In this document: piece by piece, positions 11,101 through 22,634 of the stretch
Layout of the letters: every line of letters begins with the position of its first letter
Numbering within the stretch: the first letter of the stretch is position 1
Source: Eutreptiella sp. 'Long Island Sound 2002'
Lineage: Eukaryota > Euglenozoa > Euglenophyceae > Eutreptiales > Eutreptiaceae
Assembly: GCA_964036045.1 (NCBI GenBank)
Contig: OZ038384.1
Span: forward strand, 38,666,844 to 38,730,843
Direction: 5' to 3'
Length of the DNA stretch: 64,000 bases
The notes under the pieces: generated by a model
Told to the model about the DNA's origin: nothing
Seen by the model: only the letters and a program-made list of their open reading frames with translations
The model's database searches: none
Made by a program: the position numbers and the translations under genes

Positions 11101-12830
11101 CCACATGCAAACCTTTGGATGTTCAGAGCGCTGCACCGATTGTTAGAGGCACCTGTTTTGGAATAAATTTTAGGCAAAATCCTTTTCACCTTGTTTTCTT
11201 GGTGTCTACTAGATGCCTTCTCTGACCGCACAGGAACCCTGTTGGACCACAGCAGCTTACAGGGAATGTGGGGCTCCTTTACTTCTCTGCTATAGGGGGA
11301 TTCTGCAACCACCCACAGCGACGCAAACGTTTGGACCTCATTTCATCCACTCATTAACTCACCAGGCCCTCCACAGTCAAAGGTCTTCCTTCTGAACGCT
11401 CCCGTCTGGTCTCATGCTCTTTTCTGGTGTTAGTGTCTGTAGCCACATTTTTTTGTTTATGAAGCCCGGCGCTTCCCAACACAGAGAGGAGGGGGCACCA
11501 TCGCTGGAGTAGGTTTGCCAGCTGATACTTCCGGTTGACTGCACTCAGTTGTGCTGTGGAGGTGTGCCTCCAGGCTGTCAACGGCCGATTTGTGAGGGTG
11601 CAATGCTTCCGCTGCTTGCCATCACCAAATTAAGAGGACAGTGGAGGGAGGAGGAGGGCAGTACCTGTGTGCCGCGGCCTGCTAGCCTCCCATCCCTCCT
11701 GTGGGCCGCACCTCAGAATGCCCAAAAGGAACTTTGTTCACACCTACAAGGAATAGAACTCCTGCCTGCAGGCGCTACAATCGCCATCTACAGACCATGA
11801 CCACCGAGCTTCCACGGCAGCGGACTGTGATCCCCCATCCAACGCCTATGTTACTATTCCCACATTGATATTGGACACTCCAAACTTCACGGTCTGGGAA
11901 TGACTAATTGTCAAGCCTTTCAGCGCTGGCAAGAGGGTGGATTCCAAGAGCAGAACACTGCGATCATGAGCAGTGGGGGAATATACTCCACTCCCACTCA
12001 AACCTGGACCCCACCCCACACTCCCCTCCCACAAATGACCTCAACCAAGAAAAGCAGGTCATACAAAAGACGTACCACTGGACACCAATTGTACTGCATC
12101 CCCCATTTGCTACCAGCAATCCATTGGTGCATAGATCTGTAGAGTTGGGAATCCCTGTGAGTGTCCCTTCCCCCCCCCCACCAGCCAGAAAGCAGAATTT
12201 AAAAATGTCCTGCATGCCGCCCCTGTAGTGGTCGTTGTGCAGGTGGCTCTTGGGCTGAGGCCAACAACGGTGTCATTCAATTCTGACATCTGATCTAACC
12301 CGCCTTCGAGCACTTGCCACTCTCTACACTATTCACCAATGTTCAAAAAAAGAAATGTTCCCTGGGGCACTTCAGGTACCGAAAGCGACCCAATGAGTCT
12401 GGACTCTGAAGGTCACTGGGGGCCACAGTGCATCGATGGCCGGATGCAACTACCAAAGCCAAAGCCCCACATGTGAAGGACAAGTTGCATCTCAAAAAAA
12501 AAAAAAAAGCACACGGGTACCTGGAAAGACGAAGGCATACCAGATGCGCAAGAGAGATGGCAGCGAGGAAGCAGCAGCACGCAGGGATCGCAGTGAATGA
12601 AGTGCAACAAACAGCATCATGGTTGACGACACCCACGAGCTGGAAAGGTCCCTGTGCAAGAGCTACTAGGCTATGGAACTGTCAACAGCCTGGCCCAAGT
12701 CTGCATCAAGTGCATGTGCAGTACAACAACTATCAGGCCTTTCGGGCCCAAGCACCGGCCTTTTGGAGCAGGCCAGAGCAGAAAAAAAGCCACCATCACA
12801 TGTAAATATATCTGCCGCACATCCCCCACA
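8160..12830. other. No gene recognised; simple repeats
   Basis: No domain is recognisable on either strand. A plus-strand frame at 8489-8884 encodes a Cys-rich, partly hydrophobic 131-aa peptide that could span a membrane, but nothing else supports it. A (CCACA)n tract lies near 9894-9925, a C run of 13 near 9036, and an A run of 15 near 12493. An exact 46-bp tandem duplication is listed separately. Confidence 0.3.
10205..10296. repeat. Exact 46-bp tandem duplication
   Basis: Two identical 46-bp units (10205-10250 and 10251-10296) begin TCCCTAGCCCACCACCACCG. Perfect identity indicates a very recent duplication or a collapsed or expanded assembly artefact. Confidence 0.9.
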
Positions 12831-12836
12831 GTCCCC

Positions 12837-14339
12837 TCATTCCTTGTTCCTGGGCCTATCATCACTGTCCTCTGCCGCCTGCCGCGCCTGGCTCCGCAGC
12901 TGCTGCCACCGCAACCGCTGCTGGTCCCGTGCAGCCGCTATCTGCTGCTGCTCATCCAGTGTCGCCCATGGGTCCGCTATGGCACTGGACAGCACCTCTG
13001 GGTCCTTCCAGAACGGGGACTCAGTGTACGCGGAGGTCACGCGACGCGAGGCCGGGTTGGTGGGCTGTAAGGACTGGGCTGAGTCTCGGGCAGCGGTGTT
13101 CAGGGGCTGCCCGAGGACCGTGACTGAGGAGAGGGTGCAGGCTGGTGAAGAAACAGGGGATGACGCCGGGCCCGAGGCGGAGCTTTGGGGGGGCGCAGCC
13201 GCACTGGGGAGGGCAAACGGGACAAGGGGGTCCGGCCCCTCACTCACGTCGTGCGCAGCCGTGGTCAGCCCTACCCATCGTTTTTGCGCGGCATCGAGGG
13301 CGGCTTTGGCATCCCCAAAAATGCGCAAGTAGAACTTTTCCCGGGAGCCCTTCTCCATCCGTGGGCGAGCAGCCCCACGGAGGCTCTTGTCAGTGGCAGC
13401 GAGTCGCGCATGCATAGCTGGAGTGCAGAGCATGAACACCTCGTTGCTGCCCTCAGGGCTGAGGAACACTCCAATCCCGGGTCCTTGCAGAACCGCGGCT
13501 GTTGCCGCAGGGCCATTGTTTTGGGAGAGGAGCGTGCTGCCAGAGGCTGACGAAGTGCCCGGGCGACCTGCCGACACGCTAAACCGGGGCCGTCCAGCAC
13601 TGGCCTGGGCTGCAATAGATGCCGCGAGTGGAGAAGGACCAGACAGCAGCGGGCTGTCCCCAGCACTGCCAGGTGGTTCATCCGCAAGCACCGCAATGTC
13701 TGCACCTGACACTGCCGATGCACCTCCCTTGCTGCACCCCTCTGGTCCCTGCTTCTGGGATAGAGCAGGAGCACTCTCTTGCAGAGGTTTGCTTGAGCCT
13801 GACGGGCTGCAAATTGGCTGTTGCCCCTGCCCCTGCTGTTCCTGCGGTTGCGGCTGCCGTTGCTTCTGCTGCTTCTGCTGCTTCTGCTGCTGCTTCTGCT
13901 GCTGGTGTTGCTGCTGCTGCTGTTGCCTGTGCTGTTGCTGCTGTTGCTGAAGCCCGTTTGGTGCTCCTTTTGCATTCTGCTGATGAATGCCCCTTTTCCG
14001 GTCGGTCTCCTCGGCGTTGTACATGCGCACTTCTTGTGCCGTTGCCAGGCGAGCCCACTGCACCCTGAATGGATTAATGGGGTCCTGTGTGTACCTTACC
14101 ACAGTGCCCAGAGCTAGCGCCCCTCGGCTCAGGTTGGATGCACGCAGCACGTTGTTCGGAATGTAAAGGGACTCCCCTGCCAGGTCCCAGGCCGTGGTGT
14201 TCTGGATGCAGATCAGATCAAATGAGACTTTGGCCTTGTCACAGGCAACCACTGCACCCAGATGCTGCATTGCACAGGGTCTGGCGACCTTCCGCTGACG
14301 GGCCCTGCTACCATGCAACGCTGGGTCAACAAGTGCCAT
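12837..14339 (-). CDS. Gln-rich protein of unknown function, 500 aa
   Basis: An uninterrupted 500-codon frame starts with ATG at 14339 and ends in TGA. The first 100 residues form a compact segment (VSFDLICIQNTTAWDLAG, then ESLYIPNNVLRASNLSRG and GTVVRYTQD) that might be a small beta-barrel fold, though I cannot establish it. A polyglutamine tract follows at about 130-165, then a Ser/Ala/Pro-rich linker. A second compact segment lies at about 285-355 (FLSPEGSNEVFMLCTPAM, then KFYLRIFGDAKAALDAAQK). The C terminus (about 455-500) is Gln/Arg-rich and probably helical. It could be a retroelement ORF1 or a host gene. It is on the same strand as the LINE to its right but lies beyond the LINE's apparent 3' end. 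Confidence 0.5.
   Translation of the reverse strand: MALVDPALHGSRARQRKVARPCAMQHLGAVVACDKAKVSFDLICIQNTTAWDLAGESLYIPNNVLRASNLSRGALALGTVVRYTQDPINPFRVQWARLATAQEVRMYNAEETDRKRGIHQQNAKGAPNGLQQQQQQHRQQQQQQHQQQKQQQKQQKQQKQRQPQPQEQQGQGQQPICSPSGSSKPLQESAPALSQKQGPEGCSKGGASAVSGADIAVLADEPPGSAGDSPLLSGPSPLAASIAAQASAGRPRFSVSAGRPGTSSASGSTLLSQNNGPAATAAVLQGPGIGVFLSPEGSNEVFMLCTPAMHARLAATDKSLRGAARPRMEKGSREKFYLRIFGDAKAALDAAQKRWVGLTTAAHDVSEGPDPLVPFALPSAAAPPQSSASGPASSPVSSPACTLSSVTVLGQPLNTAARDSAQSLQPTNPASRRVTSAYTESPFWKDPEVLSSAIADPWATLDEQQQIAAARDQQRLRWQQLRSQARQAAEDSDDRPRNKE
13855..13955. repeat. CTG/CAG repeat in coding sequence
   Basis: Interrupted CTG/TTG-type triplets on the plus strand encode the polyglutamine tract of the minus-strand ORF. 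The Gln codons are CAG and CAA. Confidence 0.85.
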
Positions 14340-16240
14340 TCACATGCAGTGCCATGCAAGGGCCTGACGCTGTGGGTGAAAGAGGGGTGCAGCAGAAAAG
14401 GGACATGCCTACAAGAAAATTGCACAACTGACCAATTGAGCGATTCGGCACTGTCGAGGACCCTAAAAGTCCCCAGTGCAGTGTTAGGGTTACATTGTTC
14501 CAGACACTTTTTTACTGTTGGTCACTGCCCACCACTGGCGTTTCCGACTGATCAGCTTTCAGCCAATGCCTACAATAGGGTGTGTTGATGATACATAAAT
14601 TTGGCAAAATCCACAGATGCCCATGTGCAAATGTTTTTGTCCACAGATGCTGTGTTTGCATAAAAAATGCAACCAGAAATGTTTTTTTTTCCCTCCAGTA
14701 AGCACAGTCCGGCAGCTGCAAAGGTGAGTCTACTGGTTGCTATGTTACATATTGGGTGCTCTGCCTGATTTATATAGCATTTTTACAAAAGGCCTACCCC
14801 TCACAAAGAGAGGGGACACTGTTTTCTCCTACGACGCCACAAAGTATGCCGCCTAGCAGCGGCCACGCCTTGAAACCGAAGACTAAGCCAGGTGAGCGAA
14901 ATGGATACACACTGGTAGGTCCGTACTGATTTTGCATGCAGGTACCACATCATCACGCGTCGCACGTGGACGGCAATTCCTCATATCATGCCCTGGTGGT
15001 GGTACCCTCAGATCCTGGTATGCAACATGCACGCAACCCCCTGTTCTATGCACATGAACAATGAACGACTTGGTATACTCAGATCCCGGCACACAAGTGT
15101 AAGCTTTGTGTGTGATTCAAGTGTCAAAGTGTGTGGCAACCCCAACGACAAGCTGCGCGGCCCTGCCTATGGCCCGATGTCCCTGGCGGTGGCATGTAAT
15201 TACCCACGCGGGTATACCGTCTGCTGCCCCAAGAGCAGCGTAGGACGCTGCCGGGTGACCACCCTTAAGCATGCCGGATGGTAGCGTAGCATAGCCGCCT
15301 GATTAATGTGAGGAAGTAGGGTGGCCCAGGGGTACCCCTGTCAAGCCGTTGGTAACCATGGTATGGGGAGCAAGGAGGACGGGATGAGGGTGGGAAGGGT
15401 AGAACGTGACAGCCGGCACTGGGTATATCACATCCGGGGACAAGGCGTTTGGCCCATTTGCAGTGGGCTGGCTGGCGGCGGCCGCTGAAGCCGAACGCGC
15501 TCACCGGGGTCAGGGCGCCACTTAAGATACTTGAGTGTAGCCACCGGTCGGGGATGTGGCGAGAAGGAGTGCCCCCTCGTGGCTTGGTGGTGGCGTCATT
15601 GCGGGGGCTACACGCCCCCATATCGTAGATCCAGCGGTGGACTTTCGCCAGGCAGGACTTGGTATGCCACGGACACCAAGTGTCCAAACAGTCAAGTCAA
15701 ATAAGGAAGTCAACACAAGTTCCCATTTGGTCAAGGTTTGCGGCCACGTGTTTTTTATCGTCTCTCTGCAAGTTCCCACCACACCATGTCATAGTTTGCC
15801 GGCGCACCTGCCATCTACAACGGTATATTTTTTCACCCCATCAAGCACCAACGGTGTCCCTGCACATCTATAGGCCATCCGACACCCTTCTGACCACCGT
15901 TCACAGTCATACTCCCGGTGTACCCTTGGTAGGCCATAAAGGTGGTTTGCTGAAACGTACAGACGTCCACCACCGCCTGTCGTACATCCATAAGTTCATC
16001 ACGTCAGTGCGTGCATGTGCAGTTCATTCACACAGGCTCCATGTGTCCCCTTCTTGGTTGGGGTGCTCCACTATCTATGTACATAGCCGTGACCAGCCAC
16101 AGTGACAGTGTCACCAGCATGTGTGTGAGGGGTCGAAGGCCCAACCTCCGGTGCATGTGCACGGAACAGTCAAAACATTCAAGGGTGTTTGGGTGTCTGA
16201 CAGACGACTCCCTCGGGGGTGGGGAAACACATCCCAAATC
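14340..16240. other. No gene recognised
   Basis: This spacer between the Gln-rich ORF and the LINE contains short overlapping frames only. A weak internal similarity exists between about 15000-15025 and 15071-15095 (GG TA, CTCAGATCC motifs). I see nothing else. Confidence 0.3.
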
Positions 16241-16332
16241 AGGTCTACAACCTTCGCACCCTGGTAGTACTGACGTCTGAGCTGAACTCGACGTCCTGTA
16301 CATGATCGTGACCGGGCACAATCGTCGAACAG

Positions 16333-16387
16333 GCCAATGTCTCCGTGCCGCAGTGCATCCACTGGCACCGGAGCCAAATTGGACTTT
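16333..16387. repeat. 55-bp hairpin-bearing segment, copy 1
   Basis: About 91% identical to 25133-25187 in the same orientation. On the minus strand it contains GTGCCAGTGGATGCACT and then GCGGCAC, which can fold into a stem with arms GTGC/GCAC and AGTG/CACT. It lies about 170 bp downstream of the RT ORF stop. Confidence 0.75.
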
Positions 16388-16551
16388 GCTTAAGGTCTCC
16401 CGGGGGGGGGACCTCTTGGGGGCATGGGGTGGACCTCAATCAAGGGCATAGCGTGACGGGGTACAGAGACAATCAGACCCTATCGTCACCACGAATTCAA
16501 TTGCGGATCAGGTGCTTTCTTGCTTGTTCATTCAGACATGGGAGAAGGCCC

Positions 16552-19500
16552 CTACATCTCAAAACAGCCAGAGTCCGGGGTGGTGGGTGACTCTGGTGGG
16601 GAGTGCCCTGAGCAATCAGTGTCACATATTGAGCAGTGCCAGAAATTGGGCGTGTCTGGCGCCAGAGGCGATGCGGGTTGCCGTGGCGAGTATACAGGCT
16701 GTCTGTTGGAACGCGCCGGCATGCTGGGTGAGTACATGGTTGTTCCGTGTGAGTGTATTTCCACTGAGGCGGGGCTTGATGGCACCGGGCTAGGCGTGTT
16801 GAAATGCCTTCGTTTGGTTGGCCGTGGGACCGAATGGTTTTCACTCCCTGATGCCGTGAGTAGACTGTCCTGCGAAGCCTGAGACTGAATGTAATCCTCT
16901 GTGGAGGCGAAAGACACGGTGGTCTCTGAGAGGGAGCCACTCTGACGACTTACAGGTTCATCCATGAGGCATAAATCCAGATCATTCAAAAGCAGGCGGG
17001 CGGGTGTATCTCTGCACAATGGGGAGGCACTGACCGGTACTCTAATAGGTGTCACGAGGGGTGTCACCATGTTGTGTGTATCTGACTGTGTGCCAGACAT
17101 GGGAGCGGACGGTGTCGCACACGGCGGTGTCGAGGGTTCTTGCACCACTGGGGGTGGGGGTGAACCTGCATGTACTGCGGGCTCGGGGGGGGATGGGTGC
17201 TTGTGTGAAAAAATGATCACTTTGCTGTGGTTCGCTTGCGTGCCTGCCCTGCCCTCCTCTCTGTCCCCGGGGGGTTCTGGGTATAGCGGGTTTTGCTGCC
17301 GTCCCCATTCTGCCAAATCATTGGCACGTTCATTACCCTCTATCTGCACATGTGATGGGACCTTGTACCAACTCAGTATACCTTGGTGGTCCGCGATGAG
17401 CTGTAGAAGCTCTTCCCATAGTTCGGGGTGTAGTATGGGGCCGTGTGATCCGTGCCAGCCACGGATTTTCCAGATTCGCGCTGCGCCGGTGGCCCCCAGG
17501 TAGACCAAGGCAGAGTCTGTCATCAGGGCCAAGTTTGCTTGTGGAAAATTTTTTAGTCCCTGAGTCACTGCGTACACCTCAGTGGCATTATTTGTTTGAG
17601 GTAGGTGTGCTGGCATAGGTGCCCCTAGATCCAGTGTGTTCGGCACATGTACTCCGTATCCACCAATATACCCTATGGGCAGGACCCTTTCTGATGAGCC
17701 GTCCGTATATATCTGAGTCAGCCCTTGTGCCACGATTCCCTCCAGTTGGGAGGCAAACTCTTGCTTTGCAGCTAGTTTCCTGGCCATCTTGGCGTTATTG
17801 CCCGTGCGTCGTGGCCTCGGCAAATTAGCAGAACAGGAGAGGTTGGGGTGAACCAGCTTACCCTCTTCTAAAAGCTGCAGGACGCAGTCCGTGAATATAC
17901 TTAGCTCAGCAGTGGACAGCCACCTCAGAGGGTATTGTTGCCAAGTGGCTAGTTTTTTCACCCAGCCAGTCAGGAAGCTTTCCCACGTGACGGTGAAACC
18001 CTTAATCCGGGCTGATGTTCGCAGACCCCAGTTGACCACGATGGCCGACCAGGCCAGAAGTCCTGGTGCAGTACTCAAGCTAAGGGAGGGGGTATCCCAG
18101 ACCAATGCGGACACAGAAGAGATGGGGTTACCTTCAATCACAATGGGCGCATACGCCTTGTTGATGCAGTCAAATGCAATTTTCAAAAAGCGGCAGTCCG
18201 TGCAGAGATGCTTGTGGGTTTCAGGCACCCCATCAATAGGGCAGTTGATCTGTCGCGGGTATATTCTTGCTTGGCGTTGTCCCGTCGGGAGTTTACGCCA
18301 TAATGCCCTGTATAGGAAATGCCTGTCCGTGTCTGGTAACTGTAGGGCCATGAGGGCCTTCCATGTGTCCCTGGATTGTCTGGTGCAGAAATTGTTCGGC
18401 TTGGCTAGCTCCCTGGACACAGCCGAGGATTGCCAATGGAACCAAAAGCTCGGCACATGATGTACTGCAGGGGGGGAACTGCGCAGTGATAACAGCTTTC
18501 GCTTGTGTAATCGATACACAGATTTCCACGTGTGTGGTAGTGCTTCGCACAGTTCCGGACTCTGGACGATGTCTCTAAGAAATAGCACATTTTTACGAAT
18601 CAGCGATGGGGAGTAGTAGGTCCTGCCTGACGACTTCGCAAACAAGCGATTGTGCCACAGCGGTAGCAGGGCCGGTTCTATTGCTGGCAGAGTGGGTGAA
18701 GCCAAATTCATGGTGACTGAGTATGCCTTGGCGGCAAAGGCCATGGTAGGCATGGTGCTGTAAGGAACAGGTCCCATGCTGAAGAAAGGAAGGGTTGCCG
18801 AGGTGCAGTGCACTCCGTATCTCTGGGCCCAGTGCTTGAAGGGCACGGCTAGGATGTTGGAAATTGTCGCTGGTTCTTCGACGTACTGCAAAAATATGGA
18901 GGCGTGTTGCCACATCAGAAAGGATTTCGGGGGCATCAGTGAGAAACCCCCTTCTGATACAGGTAGCCCCAGGATGGGGAGAGTGATGCCCCATGGGTTC
19001 AATTTGAGTGCAATGCGGTACACGTCCGCCAGTTGCGCACAAATCGCCTTTGTGGGGAAGATGACGCGTGCTAGTACCGTCAGTACAGGCAATACCCATT
19101 GCTTGAGTAGTTCTATGCGTTGTTGGAGTGTCAGTCCCCATTCTTGCATGCGCACCGCTCGGTGGAGAGCCTTCTGCAGTGCCGGAGCAAATGACTCTTC
19201 GGGTGTCGCATTGCCTAACAGTACCCCAAGGTATTTAGCGGATGGTTTGATGGCAATCGGGAGAGCGTTGATGAGTGATTTGTGATGCAGGCTCCATGTT
19301 CCTTTCAACAGAATTGCCGACTTGTCGAAATTGACCCTGAGCCCCGTGATCCTGGTGAAGAGGGCAAGCTCGTGCAGAACTCCATGAATCAATTTCACAC
19401 AGAGATGCTGGGGAAAGGGTAGAATAATCAGTAAATCGTCTGCATACAGAAGTGAGCGGATGTCGTGGTTCAGTGAGCGCAAATGGGCAATTATTGGTGA

Positions 19501-22040
19501 AATGAGCATCGAGAACAAGATGGGTGAGAGAGGGCAGCCCTGCCTGACTCCTGAGGTGGGGGAATATCCATGCAGATGCATGATTCCTTGTGGTAGGAGG
19601 AGTTTGATTGGCGCTTGAAACAGATGAAGCAGCGCAGGAACATATCCCTGTGGCAGTCCCATCATTTGAAAGAAGACAGAGCAATATGTGTGCGTAACGC
19701 TGTCAAAAGCTTTGGAAACGTCTATGGGGAGAAAGGTTGCTTCTGGGTAGTGCCTCCAGGAACCGAAAGATTCATACAAATGATCAAACATGTATCTACC
19801 GCGAATAAAGCCCTTTTGCTCAAGAGGGGTTAAATAGATGATGAGGTCTTTGAGATGCAAAGAGATAGATGCTGCCAACCATTTCAGTGCCACATTCTGG
19901 AGTACTAGCGGTCGTAAATAACCTGCTGTGGGCACACCTGAGCCCTTGGGGATGGGATTGAGTAGTGCTGTGGTCCACTGCTGCGGCAGTGTGCCATCAA
20001 CCAAAAATTGTGTGACAATGCGCAACATGACAGGCGCAAATTCATGCAGAAAGGAACGGTACACTTGTGCCGTAAAACCGTCTTCTCCTGGGGAAGACGT
20101 GGGATGCAAAGACAATAGGGCTGCCTGAATCAGGTCTAGATCTATCGGTTTCGTGAGCATGCGGAATAGTGACTGTGTGTTTTTGCCATGAAAGAAGGGG
20201 TGCAGATATTGCCGGCATGCATCCTCAGAGGCACCAGTGGCCTGCATGGTAGACTTCAGTTTGCTGGTGATTTCGTGGGCGATTGCGTCAGCCGAGTGTA
20301 AGGACTGGCCGGTGGTTGTCCGCAAGCATGAGAGCTTTCGTTTTATTTTGAGTTGTTGGAGGAGTCTCCAAAGCTCTCTTGACTTATCCTTTGCCGTGTT
20401 GGCTGTGTCAAGACTTTCTTTCAGCTGTCGCTGTACCTGTTCCCTGGCCTGTTCACCCTCTGACTGAGCCTGTAACATCACCAACATAGAATAGGCAGAA
20501 GATGGGTCTGGTGGGTGGCAGCCCAGGTCGTTCAGATGATCCCATGCCAGTGGTGAGATATGTGTAGTGGAGCACTCCATGACGAGTGCCTGTATGTTGG
20601 TGAAACCCGAGGGGTTGTGATGCTTCTCGTAGTCGATGGCTGTGCGCATGATGATGTGTTGTGCGTCCTTCCACCAACAGAAGCCCTCTGAGCGTAGCCC
20701 CATCACCTCTGCTTTCAGTGTGTCGACCAGTTCTTGATTATGCAAAAAATTTGTCGGGCAGCGGGTGCGCTTTGCAGTGTTTGATTGCGGTGGTGGGTCC
20801 ATCGTCATTAAGACACATTTGTGGTCGGAGGCGCCTAAGAATAGAGGATAGCATCCTGTAACATACTCAGAGAGTTCTGTCGGGAAGTGGATTCTGTCAA
20901 TTCGCCTTCTGCGGTCCTTTATTGTTGTGCCGTGTGTGTGGTTGGCTGGTGGCGTCGCCGTGGTCCTGTGCTGTTTTGGGGGTGGTTTTACTTGTGGTGC
21001 GTCTTGTGTCGTGTGACTGTGTTTGCGTTTTTTCCCGGCTGGTGGTTTGTTTGGTGTTGCCGCAGGGAAGCCCCAAGTCCATCCTTCCAAATGTGACGAC
21101 ACCGATTTGGCTTCATGCACAAATGGATAGGCGTCCATCAGTTCATTGGTGGCTAGGAATTGGGTCTCGACTGTTCTAGCTGCAGTCACCTCAGAATCAA
21201 TGGATTGTGGGGGGCAGGCTACATCTCTGTGGGGCAGGATGAAAGAATTATGGTCTGCCAATAGTATAATCCTGTCATGTCTGTGGACAAAGAATTGATG
21301 TAGGGCTGCCCATTGCGCTTGCCTCAATTTGGCCTCATGGTGGAAGTGGGCCACCAAAATCGGGTAGCAGGCCACGAAGGGGGAAAGTAACTTGACCAAC
21401 ATCATTCTTGACTGCAGCTCAGGGTGTGTAGGGATGGGGATGGGCTCTGGGGGTGATGGCATGGACCAATCCTGCCTGAAGGCTACGCTTGCACCACCTC
21501 TTTTTTTTTTTTTAACTCGTGACCGAAGTTCCACCAAGTGTCCATTGAGAGTACACATAGCAGGTCATGGGTCAGTGACAGGGCCGACTTTGGGTATGGG
21601 TTTGGTATGACCTACCCTCACCAAGACGGCTGCGGCGGGGTGGCGGGAGGAACGAGTCTTGCGCCTTGCCCCACCCCTGTCGCCCCGTTTGCACGGGTAT
21701 GCGCGTCCTCCCGGACCTCTCGGTTGCACCCGGTTACGCTTGCACCACCTCTTCCCTGTGGGGAGAGTTGAGCATAAAAATGAAAGTTGAAAGCTTTGAA
21801 GTGTTCCTGCAAACGGATCAGATCTTCGGGCGTACTGAGGTGGTGCTCCAGTATCCCCATGACGGAGACCTCTTTTTGTACTAAGAATTTTGTGATGAAG
21901 TCCACGCGTCGCTTCCGTTGACCAGAAGGGGTTACTTCTGCGCAGATTCCATTGGCATTGAACACCGCAATGCGTGTTTTTGATGCAGGTGGGAGCAGTT
22001 TTATCTTATTCAAGGGAGCAGTTTGTTGGGTCGGATTCAT
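16552..22040 (-). CDS. LINE endonuclease-RT-zinc finger-RNase H ORF, split by insertion
   Basis: This is the replication protein of the LINE. It would nick target DNA with an APE-type endonuclease and copy the element RNA in situ. The N-terminal endonuclease part (22040-21735) shows FNANGI and MGILEHHLS. After the insertion the frame resumes (ATG-downstream frame 21558-16552, 1668 aa) with ADHNSF and HRD near residue 103, IDRI and SDHK (endonuclease C terminus), and RT motifs SSPGEDGFTAQVY, DVSKAFDSV, GVRQGCPLSPILF and YADD at 705-708. A CX(n)H/C zinc motif lies at 1106-1122 (CPIDG, ETHKHLC, DC). RNase H follows it, with YTDGS at 1284, TEVYA near 1326, MTDSA near 1346 and SHVQIEGNERAND near 1402. 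A Ser/Pro-rich tail of about 240 aa ends in TAG. Both sides of the insertion encode RGGASV in matching frames, so without the insertion the ORF would be 1745 aa and uninterrupted. Confidence 0.93.
21484..21502. repeat. Target-site duplication, left copy
   Basis: TACGCTTGCACCACCTCTT is repeated exactly at 21735-21753. It flanks the SINE-like insertion and encodes RGGASV on the minus strand. Confidence 0.95.
21503..21734 (-). mobile_element. SINE-like retroposed insertion, 232 bp
   Basis: On the minus strand the insert begins CCGGGTGCAACCGAGAGG and ends in an A run of 11 (T run at 21503-21513 on the plus strand). It is bounded by an exact 19-bp target duplication. The short length, poly(A) tail and long duplication are the marks of LINE-mediated retroposition. 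I do not see convincing tRNA-type A and B boxes, so the source RNA is unknown. It has no coding capacity. It interrupts the LINE endonuclease domain. Confidence 0.88.
21735..21753. repeat. Target-site duplication, right copy
   Basis: Exact 19-bp match to 21484-21502. Confidence 0.95.
22037..22040 (-). other. ATGA stop/start overlap before the RT ORF
   Basis: TGA of the small ORF and ATG of the endonuclease-RT ORF share bases. Such overlaps allow termination-reinitiation by the same ribosome. Confidence 0.85.
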
Positions 22041-22634
22041 TTTCCTGGCTCATCCCTTTTCCGCTTAGAAAAGGAGATACTCACTGTGGGTGTGTTGGGT
22101 TGCTGTTGTGGTGTTCTAGCCGCCGCTGCCGACTTCCCTCGGGCCATGCGTTTTTTGGACTGGAAATCCTCGTTGCTGATAACCGTCAGGTGCCTGCGGC
22201 CGTCCTTGGTTTTGAACACGGTTCCGATAAGATCATCTGCCGTTGGTGTTTGAATTCTCCAAGTGGCTAGGTGCATCTCACCGGCATTAAATGCAGACCT
22301 GTGCAGCACCATTTCTTGCTTGTGCTTGCCGCCTAGAACTTCCTTGACCTGGATATCCCTCCAATAGGCGGGTACCCCGATCAGATACACCGTGGCTATT
22401 GTCGACCATGAGGCAGTGACTGTGGAGCTTGTTCCGTCAGAGTCATACCCATTCAGCAGATCTCCAGCGGTTCTTTTTTTTTTATTTTATCAAAAAGGCC
22501 AGTTCATAAGTGCCAGGGGCCACAGTGGACCAAGTTCGAAGTAAGATACAGATTTCGGCGAAGCCAGGGTATGCATACGGGCTGCAGCTCGTGACTGTGC
22601 CCCCATGGTTTCCCATTGAGGTTGGTGTAGTCAT
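22037..22634 (-). CDS. LINE small ORF with a frame change at an A tract
   Basis: ATG at 22634-22632 overlaps the stop of the preceding ORF (ATGA). The first frame gives 50 codons (MTTPTSMGNHGG, then EICILLRTWSTVAPGTYEL) and stops at TAA 22484-22482, at the edge of a 10-A tract. A +1 shift there continues KKKRTAGDLLNGYDSDG and runs to TGA at 22037, giving about 198 aa in total. The second part shows IQTPTADDLIGTVFKT and then RRHLTVISNEDF. The product is basic near its C terminus (SKKRMARGK, SKRKRDE). The function is unknown; it may bind nucleic acid. The frame change may be programmed, an indel or an assembly error. Its TGA overlaps the ATG of the endonuclease-RT ORF (ATGA at 22040-22037). Confidence 0.6.
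22631..22634 (-). other. ATGA stop/start overlap after the Gln/His-rich ORF
   Basis: TGA of the 322-aa ORF and ATG of the next small ORF share bases, the second of three such junctions in the same LINE. Confidence 0.8.

Noticed and set aside
21503-21734. tRNA-derived origin of the SINE-like insert
   Set aside because: I could not find convincing A-box and B-box promoter motifs at proper spacing. Only the retroposition hallmarks are supported.
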